A stretch of 64,000 bases of DNA from Gambelia wislizenii (lineage: Eukaryota; Chordata; Lepidosauria; Squamata; Crotaphytidae): contig JAUMIR010000002.1 of assembly GCA_030847615.1 (NCBI GenBank), positions 201,855,809 to 201,919,808 of the forward strand, read 5' to 3'. This document shows positions 53,501 to 62,500 of this stretch, piece after piece. The notes beneath the pieces are model-generated. The model was not told the origin of the DNA. It made no database searches and worked only from the letters and a program-made list of their open reading frames with translations. The position numbers and the translations under genes were made by a program. The stretch's first letter is position 1. The number at the start of each line of letters is the position of its first letter.

Positions 53501-56500
53501 AATCAATGAACCAGAAACTAAAACATGATAAGTAAGAAAGGTGAGGTAAGTCCATGGTCTGATAAACTGAAAGATCCAAGATGAGAAAAAACCAAGAGGA
53601 AAACTGCTCAGGGAAAGGTTCCAAACAAGGATGCTGTTGTAGCGGATGAAAAGGAACTGAGGAACTGAGCAGGAATCACGCTGTTCACATGTACCAAGTG
53701 GAGGGGAGACTACTGCCAAAACACTTTTTTCCTAGGTATAGAAGGTTCCAAATGATGCACTGCACAGGCGCAGATACGTAACCCCATTTGTATGAGTCAC
53801 AGACACCATGAAGAAGAATAAAATTTTCCCTTTAAAATAGGACAGCACTGGGATCTAATGACAGCATATTACACAAATAGAGATTACTATTTTCCAGTAC
53901 GTTAATGTCAAATACAAGGCAAAAAATGCACATTTGTTTTAAACCTAATATTCTCCCACAGTTACATGACAGGAATCCCTTTCTAAGGACAGGAAACTGT
54001 ACAACATAAGAGTCTCCTCTAGGCCACCTTGTAAGTGTGTGGAAAAACAGGGCTGATTTGTCCTCACGGTTTTCATACTCTCTTTGATCTCCAATTGCAT
54101 TCCACCCTGTTCCTGGTCCCATTCTGTGGGCATAGTGTTTCACCTGCAACTGAGCATTCCAGTTTTCAACTGGACAGTATCACCACTCATTAGAAAAAGG
54201 AGAGGGGAAAAAAAATCCTGACTTAAAAGTGACAGGGATTTACTTTTTGGCTTAGCACCTGAGACTTACACTAAGATCAAAGGGAACTAAATGGGACTGC
54301 CAATAAACAAACAAGGAAACCATGAGCTTTGTTGTCCAGTCATCTATCCTCTTTCCAGTGTTTATACAAGAGTCATCTAAGCAACTGACAGCAGAGAAAG
54401 AATTTCTAGTAACTTTGTGACCTAGATGCATTGACTAGAGTTACTGAAAACCTACAGGGCTTAGGAAACTAAAACATCCCCTAGGAAAATTTTATCCTGT
54501 AGAATAAACTTCAAGCCTTGCAAGAGGCACGGAATTGTTGTCCAGTTGTATTTGTGAGTCCCTTAGGTACAGAAGTGTGAGTGTATGGAAAAATTACTGT
54601 AGCTTATGCTGAGCACAGATCGCAGAACAGGCTATAAATGAGAGAAAGGCAGGCAGGTTTTTTTCTTTAAAACATTAAAAAAAAACCTACCTGTAATTTG
54701 AGCATAAAATCTCTACTGTCCAGATTGCCTATTCAGTGTAAAAATGTTTCACTTCCAGTTCTGAGTCCATGTTAAGACACCAACCCTACATACAAATACG
54801 GTACTTGGGATTATATCCCATTGAAATTAGCTCTTCATTTCTGAGAAAACATTGCACCTGTCAGATTTTAGCTAGACACTCATGTTCTTAGAGTGTAGAA
54901 ATGAAATTCTATGTTAAGAATAGACTTGTTTAGCTGGAAAACAACAGGCAAGCCCCCAAATCTCCAAAAACATGGGGGATGCTAAGCTCAATTACTAAGT
55001 GAGATGAATTTTTCTCAGTGTAATCAACTGTTGTAATTGCTTCAGAAATCAGACCGACACAGATCTATATTGTATGTAATACATGTTGCATCAACAAGAC
55101 CTTGAAAAAGACAATTTAGGAGCAGTAATTTACTTCTAATGAAAAAGAAACCTACCTTTCATTTTGGAGTTGGGCCAAACGTTTCCTCACATCATCTACT
55201 GTAACTTCAAAGAATTCATCAGGAAGGTCTTGTGAGACAGAATCCAGTGGCTGCTGCAGGTCTGGATGGCACACAATTGACTCTCGCTCAACACACTGCA
55301 AGAGAATGCAAGTTGAAGCTTGAATCCACAAAGAACCAGATATTTGCATTTACAAAACTGTGTCTTTTTTGCAGTGTCTGGTAAATCCCACACAAAAGGA
55401 CTAGCTGAATAATCTGCAGTGTATTCATTTATTCTACATAAAGGCTTCATTACTGACCATGTTAAAACATAAACTTCACCAAACATACATGGCACAGAAC
55501 TCAAGGAGCTCTTACCACCTCAGAATTCATGTCTGAATCCAATATCTCCTTGAATATACAAAATGAACATAAAAGGAAGGTTTCCAACCTAAGCTTTCTC
55601 ATGCAAAAAAAGACAGATTTTTTTGAGAGCATGTGTATTAGTGGTGGCAGTGTATAAGACAAAACAAACATGTCCTTTTACACTTTTGAATTGGCTGGTT
55701 AAATACAGAAATTAGCAGGAAATAAATCTTCACACAAAACAAAGTTGGGATATATAAAAGAAAGCATGAAGTTAAAATAAATACAAAATAATAATACAGA
55801 AATCGTAATTCTAAAAACTTAATACAAATAATAGTATAGCAAAATGAGAGTAAAATTACTTTGTCACACCTGTAAAAGAAACAAATTACAATTTGAATAA
55901 CCAAGCACATTTCAACCAATGGTATTAAGTGTATTTTGTTATAGTGATCCGGGAATTAAAAATGGCCCAAATAATCACTAAACCTTCAAGTATAAATATT
56001 CAAACATGGAGAAAACCAGCACTCCTTTGTTTTAGAATTTTTGGTCCCAAAATAAAAATAAAATAAAATAAAGGTGGTACTGATTGGCCCACCACTTACC
56101 AACCTGTTTACTTCTCAGACAAGGTATGCTGACAGTATATCAAGCAAAATGGCAGCTAGGCACAAGATGGTTTTTAGGCTATTTTTAGTTGCCTAGTCAC
56201 TATTGCAAAATACACTTTATATCACTAAATAAGATGCTGATCAAAACGTTTTTATATTCGTACAGCAGTTGCACTATAATACTGCTGTGTTACCATTGCA
56301 ACAGTATAATTTTTCTGAAATTTTCCTGTAATGTTATATTGTTCATTAGATTTCAATATCAAAATTTCTATACTTTCATATTTATCTTTATTTCCTACTT
56401 CATTTGTTGTTACCATCCCAGCTTTGTGTATTCAGTTGGTTTGGTAAGTTGTCTCTGTACTTAGAGTATGAAAGGGACTACTTTTCCTACTACAAGAAAA

Positions 56501-59500
56501 ATGTTGTCCGTGAACAACTGCCAGGTAAACCATCAGAATGGCTATAGATGGCCACAGACTGTAGGGAAACTGAACAACTTAGAAATCCTCCTCCAGAAGC
56601 GATGAACAAGAAAAACAGATTGCTTTCACCACACTCACAGGCCAACTGACTTTACATAAGTAGAACAAATTTTATAGCACAGCAAAATTACAGCTATGTT
56701 GTTCTGTTTCCTGTTGTTATGTGCCTTGACTTCAAGTCAAGTCTGACTTATGACAAAGTTTTCGAGGCAAGATTTATTCAGAGGATATTTGCATTGCTCT
56801 CCTCTAAAATGGAGAGAGTGCCCAAGGTCACCTAGTAGGTTTCAGTGGTTGAGCAGGGACTTGAACCCTGGTCTCCCAGAGTCCACGTCCATCACCACTG
56901 GCTATGTTGTGCTGTACTCTAGATTATATTCCAAGCAAGAATCTGACCAACTCTGTGAATCTAGCAGGAAAGGGTGATGGCACCACTTGGCCTGTATGGT
57001 TAATATGATGCTTTGAAGGCCAGCATCCTTAACTGTCAATGATCTGCCTGATCTGACCCCAGACTCCATGAACTTGGATTTTTCTATTTATAATCACACC
57101 CACATCCCCACGCCTTAACGTCTCTAGCACATCCCTGTCTCTACTTTCTTTCCCACCCACACATCCCCGGACATCTACTGTCCTATCTTACCCTCACTTT
57201 GCATTACCACCCCTCCCGCACCATGAACTAGCCCTCTGGGAATAGAAGGAGTCTCTCTCAATTGTCAGTAGAGACAACACAAATTACAAGGCAAGGTTTC
57301 CTCTATTTGTGGGCACCAGAGGGTAATTTGGGAAGTTAAAAGAATGAGGTTGCGTGGGTGGGACCCTCTGCTACTTTTAGAAAGTCGACAAGAGTTGGGC
57401 CTAACTAGAGGGTGAAGGAGCCTGATTGTAGCTTTCCCTGGGCAGAAAGCACAAGGAGTACCCACGAGCTGCCAATCTGTCCTCTTGCAAAGACAACTGT
57501 TGCCTAACTCTGGCTGTTTAGACACTGGAAGCAGCAGCAACAGAGAACAGAACAGCCAGAGACCCCCCCCTCCTGGATTACCAAGAAGAAGGGTGTCCAC
57601 CTCATAAAACCTGGGTGCTTTGTTACCCCCTCCCACAACACTAGATATTAAGAGAGTTGATACAACTGTTTTCAGTTAGTGAAACACAACTGCTAATAAA
57701 AGAAACCGACCACTAGAGGCATTCTCATCATAAAGTGATGGTGAATGGGTCACTAGGTACCATTCTATTTTCTATTTTCTTATTTCTACATCAGAATTCC
57801 ACACAAAACTTACATGGGAGGGAGCAGCTTCAGTTACAAGACTAAAAGTCATATATGGTCAATATACAAATTCCTTTTAGTAAGGTTTAGAGGAAAAGAT
57901 TAATCCTACATTATATCCAGATGCTCCCCTGAGACCAAGGAGAGAAACCAGAATCAAGATCCATCAACTAACATCCACCCAGAAAATCTTTCTTTATTCT
58001 AAGAATGGCAAACTAAAGGACCTAGAATCATAACAGACCCCACAAAGAGAGCTCAGCATATACAGAAATGATTAACAACCTAAGCCAGTGTTCATTACGG
58101 AAGACAGAATGAGACAACTAAAATGACAACTTTGTGTCACCAGTGTCACACTTCTTTAAGTACAGCTCACTTTCTAATTTCTTACTATCTATCTCACCAA
58201 GTTGGACTTTTGTGTTCTACTTCTTTACTTCAAATGCAAGACTGCTGACTTAATAATCAGACAAATGCCATTCTCCAATGGCAGAAGGAAACTAAGTGTA
58301 GATTCCTCAAGAAGTATGTTCTAAGATCTTTTAAAACATTTTTATTTATTTTATGCAATATACAAAAACACAACCATCACAATTCATTTGATAAGTGTTA
58401 AGTAGGACTGCAATACAATTCATCAAGCTTGCAACCTGAAGGGGACAAAGACAACATTACAACAGGAAGCAATGCAGCCATTTCATGTCAGTACATTCTA
58501 GGATCTTGAGGTCTTTTCCAGACACTTGTGCAACTGGCTTGGTATGACCTTCTTCAAAATTCAGAGTTGCCAACATTCAGTTCTTAACAGCACTGACTGC
58601 TCAATAACTGAAGCAAATCCCAGAATGGTTATGTCTAGAAAACAAATAATTGACTTGAAAATAGAAACAATGCAGCACATTCATTTCAACTGACTGTTAA
58701 ATAAGCCGAGGACACTGACATCTTCCAATTTTGCTAAGAATGGCTGCCAAAAATGGAGACAAAGCAAATAAGACCTTCTGCATACCAAGCCCTTCCAGCA
58801 GATCACATGTGATGTCATTTAGCAGGTCAGCTCTTGGCTTTGGATATGGAGCTGCAGTTGGGCTTCTGGGCAGCATTTCAGTGCCCATCATCATCATACA
58901 ATGACTAGAAGGTGCTTCATGTTCTGATCATATCAGAGAAAGAGGACAAGAACCAGCCATGACGCATATATGTAGCATGTGCCACTACGTTTTTAAGCGA
59001 TGGTCATTTTGAATGAGACGGTTCTTCCATTCTTGGAACCCATTACAAAAGGCACTGAAAGGGAAATGACTATGAAAGAACTACACCCTTTCACCCCCTT
59101 CAGTTTGGACAGCCAAATTTAGCCCAAGAATTTCTTCAATCAACAGAATTATTATAGGCTATCTATGAGCCCAGTTACTCTGGCCATGACACTGAAAGCT
59201 ATATATTATACCCCTGCTGAATTACTGTGGTACACAGTTAAAAAAAAAACAAGCAAAACAAAAACAAAACAAAACCATCATAGTGCATGCTGTGCCTTTA
59301 AAACAAGGTGCTGGGTAAAACCAGCTCCTCTAACCCTGCATGGAATTCTCTGATCTCTGGGGGAATTTGGAGAAAAGCTACCTACTAATAATTAATGTTT
59401 TGACATCAAAGTCAAAGCATAGCTTGTCTGTAAACCATCCCAAGCACAGAAATGGAGGGACGCCGGCACAGATTTTATCCAGCCTCTTCCATCAAATCCA

Positions 59501-62500
59501 AAAAACCACACACAGGCACAACATTAATGGGAAGAGTCTTTTGCTAAAATGGACCTTTGATGTTTAAAAATAATTTGTTTTGTTTTGGGTTCTCTCTCTC
59601 TCTCTTCTTTCCCCCTCTGGACTAAAAAGGGACAAAAAGCAGATGCCATGTGGCCAGGCCCATTCTGAGGCTGCTGATGAGAGCAAGGAGAGGGAATGGA
59701 AGGAATGGAGAATGGAGTGAAACATAATCAATCAGCGGCAAAGGCACCCAAGATCAAAGGGCCTGAAAGCAGCAGTCAAAGTCTCACACTGTTTAATATG
59801 AGAGAGGGAAACCTCCAACAGAACCTGCAGCTGCTCCCAAGACAGCATTCTGCTATATACCCTGAGAAGGCGAACTCCAGGGGCATCTCTTAAGTGCTCG
59901 ACAGTTTAGGGAGCAAAAGGACCCCTCTCAAGGTTTCAGAACAGGTTTCCATAGTGACAGGCAACACAATGTAAGAAGAGTTAGCACTGGCATCAGTCCA
60001 ACATTAGAATGAAGCAAACTCACCACCAGCCAGCCAACACTTCATCCCTGTCTTCCCTGATGAAATGAAGTCCATCTTCCATACCCAAATACCAACCAGA
60101 TAGCACAGTGAATTATATTACACCTAATCAGGTGGCAGGTTTAAGAAACTGCAGGAAGGGGCTAGGAGTGGACAAGTATTAAATCCCACAAAGTAATACT
60201 AAATACCACAAAAGACACCCCAATTCTACATGCTCATGAACATTCATGGCTTTGCTAGCAAAACGTTTGTGATTCATAACATACACTATTTGGAAGAAGA
60301 TACCAAGGGCTAATCTCATTTTCAAGTATGCCTGAAAGATATGTTTAGACTTGGGCTGGGGTTGCAGATGCTATTCTAATATATTAGCACAATTCCACAG
60401 GAGTTCACACATTTTTTTCTGCTGCTACCATTACTAGTCATCTTCTTTACTTCTTTTTCTTGAGCTACTCAGTCCCCAGTGAGAACAAAGGGTGAACCAG
60501 TAAGAACAAAGACATGAAGACATGAAGAACTCCACAGTAAAAAAGATTTCTGGAAGAAAATGCTGCAATCTTGACAATTAAAGGCAAGACTTATCCAAAG
60601 GGAAAATAATCACCCCTGCAAATCAACCCTAATTTCTGGAGGATAGCATCAAGTAAGGCCTCACTGTCATCATCTTCTCCACTGTCTTTTGATACAGTTC
60701 CATATTGGGGAAATTTTGCAGCAACCAACTTCTCACAAGTTAAGAAAGTTAAAGAACGTCTCAGCAATGGAAGCCATTCTGAAAATACAGGCAACATTGA
60801 AGGAAGCTTTGATAAATGAAGCTCTATTTCTGTTTAGCACAAGTATGCAGTTAACACTGCCTCTGGTCATAAGCATACAGTTCAGTAGTTGTGCTTAAAC
60901 TTGCAATCTGTGCAGGAAAGTCCAAAAACCTGTGTTGCCAGCTCTATCATTATCACCTAACCCTTACCAACTCAGAAAGGTGTTAAAATACACTTTGATG
61001 AACAATATTAGTTCCCACTTTCCCCACCATCTTGTTCCTCTTCAATCAAAACACTGAATCAAGCAGTTCAGAGACCAATCTCTGCCCAAGTTACCTCCCA
61101 TTCATCAATGTCAGAGGCTTTAGGCCACTAGTTTGTCCTAGGATTATGACAGTGGAATCGCCAAATATTAACAAATCTTCACCTCTTCAAAAACCATAAT
61201 AGAGGAGGAGAAGCAGACAGAAAATAATTCTACCCCAGAACACTGTAACTAAGCCAAACCTCTACCTCTTTTTCTTCCTTTAGTTTTTCTTGGCTGTTCT
61301 TTGACTTCTTTGGCTTGGAAGGCCCTCCAGGACTGGACAGAGATGGTGGTAGATTTGACAATGGCACATCTGACACTGGGGATATCATTGCTACAGGAGA
61401 GCTGCCACCACCAAGACGCTGTCCACCACCTACAAATGGGACAAATGGGGAAGGCACAGGCTCTGAGGGAGGATGATGCTCCACTGAGCTGTCCTGGGAT
61501 TCTTTATTCCAGTCCTGCTTATCAGTACATTTCTCGGCAAGTGCAGGATCATCACTGTAGGCTGAGTGTGGCACAGGTGCACCTACTAGCTCTTTGCTAG
61601 AGGATGTACTTCCTGCTAACTCTTTAGAAATATATTCACTGTTCCCTGTCTCTGTATGATCAGAAGAGGCGGTTGTCTTCTTTGTGACTACCCTAAAAAA
61701 GACAGAAAGGAAAGAAGTGGAGTAGTTATTGGCACTGAAAATGTTGACTTTTTCCCTTACTTACAAGCAGCCCAGGTTAAATAAATCCCCCAGGTCATTT
61801 CCTCAAGAGAGGAACAAACAACAGCTTCTGAAAATCTGAACACATCATGCTCCACAGAAGTGATGACTAAAAATAAATGCCACCTTTTACATGGACTAAA
61901 GTAGGCATTTTGACTGAATGGCTCCAACTCTTTGGTGATGAGAAGTGGGCAAGCAAGCTGTAGACTGCAACACAAGGTCACATCAGATGATACAGAAAAA
62001 GAGACAGGCATACTTGTGTAATATTCAAAGAAGAGAAACAAGCCCACTTCTATTCCCATATTAGCCACAGGCTGCAACAAAAAGACAAAATAAAGCATAA
62101 ATAATTAACAATAAAATAGGTATTGGACGGAAGAGCACACAAAAAAAATGGAGGGAGAAGCATACAAAAAACATATCCTCTAATATCAACAGCCATTAGA
62201 TAAGTTCTCCCAGCCAGATAGAAATGTTGCAACACATGGATGTCTACTCTGTTAGAAGCAACAGCAGAGTCATTAAAGATTCGGGCTAGAGTTTTCCCTG
62301 TGCTCCCTTTTAAATAAAGCAAATGAATGGGTCATAATGCTCAGATTCCTTCCAGCAGCACTGAAGGTTCATTGCCAGCAGTGGCAGCAAGCATATCTGA
62401 GCAACAACTGACAAATACAATTATCAGCATCTCTGGGCATTTCCTAAAACGCACCTCTCAATCCATTACAAATATTAAATTAAAATAACAAAATGTAATG

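Larger units (their letters stand above)
37518..53820 (-). mobile_element. DIRS element B, host of nested insertions
   Basis: The left terminal repeat (about 37518-37740) and right terminal repeat (about 53650-53820) are inverted copies; the right's CACATGTACCAAGTGGAGG, CTACTGCCAAAACA and TAGAAGGTTCCAAA all recur in inverse at the left. An internal complementary region at 37789-37880 repeats both outer ends. On the minus strand, right to left: gag (52300-53000, continuing at 43900-42450), reverse transcriptase (about 40920-40530), RNase H (40480-39620) and recombinase (38940-38400). Insertions: DIRS A in gag, a LINE-like element in the reverse transcriptase, a hAT-type MITE near the recombinase and a CR1 end in the 5' part. 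Without these it is about 6 kb, near the usual length of a DIRS element. All genes carry stops and frameshifts. Confidence 0.85.
30528..55155 (-). other. ASPSCR1 intron d-e, 24.6 kb
   Basis: About 21.8 kb of this intron is two DIRS blocks and their nested insertions. Non-DIRS sequence is limited to 30528-31815, 37271-37517 and 53821-55155, which hold a SINE tail, a short CR1 end and nothing else recognised. Confidence 0.85.

Noticed and set aside
60591..60797. 68-codon minus-strand frame with [14 protein letters not shown]
   Set aside because: Falls in the intron between exons c and d, but no acceptor/donor pair in the right phase was evident and it does not resemble TUG.
61757..62098. Exon candidate after TTGCAG with [10 protein letters not shown]
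   Set aside because: Exons b and c already join in phase and reproduce the family sequence (AIIR-VVTKK), leaving no room for it, and its translation has no TUG similarity.
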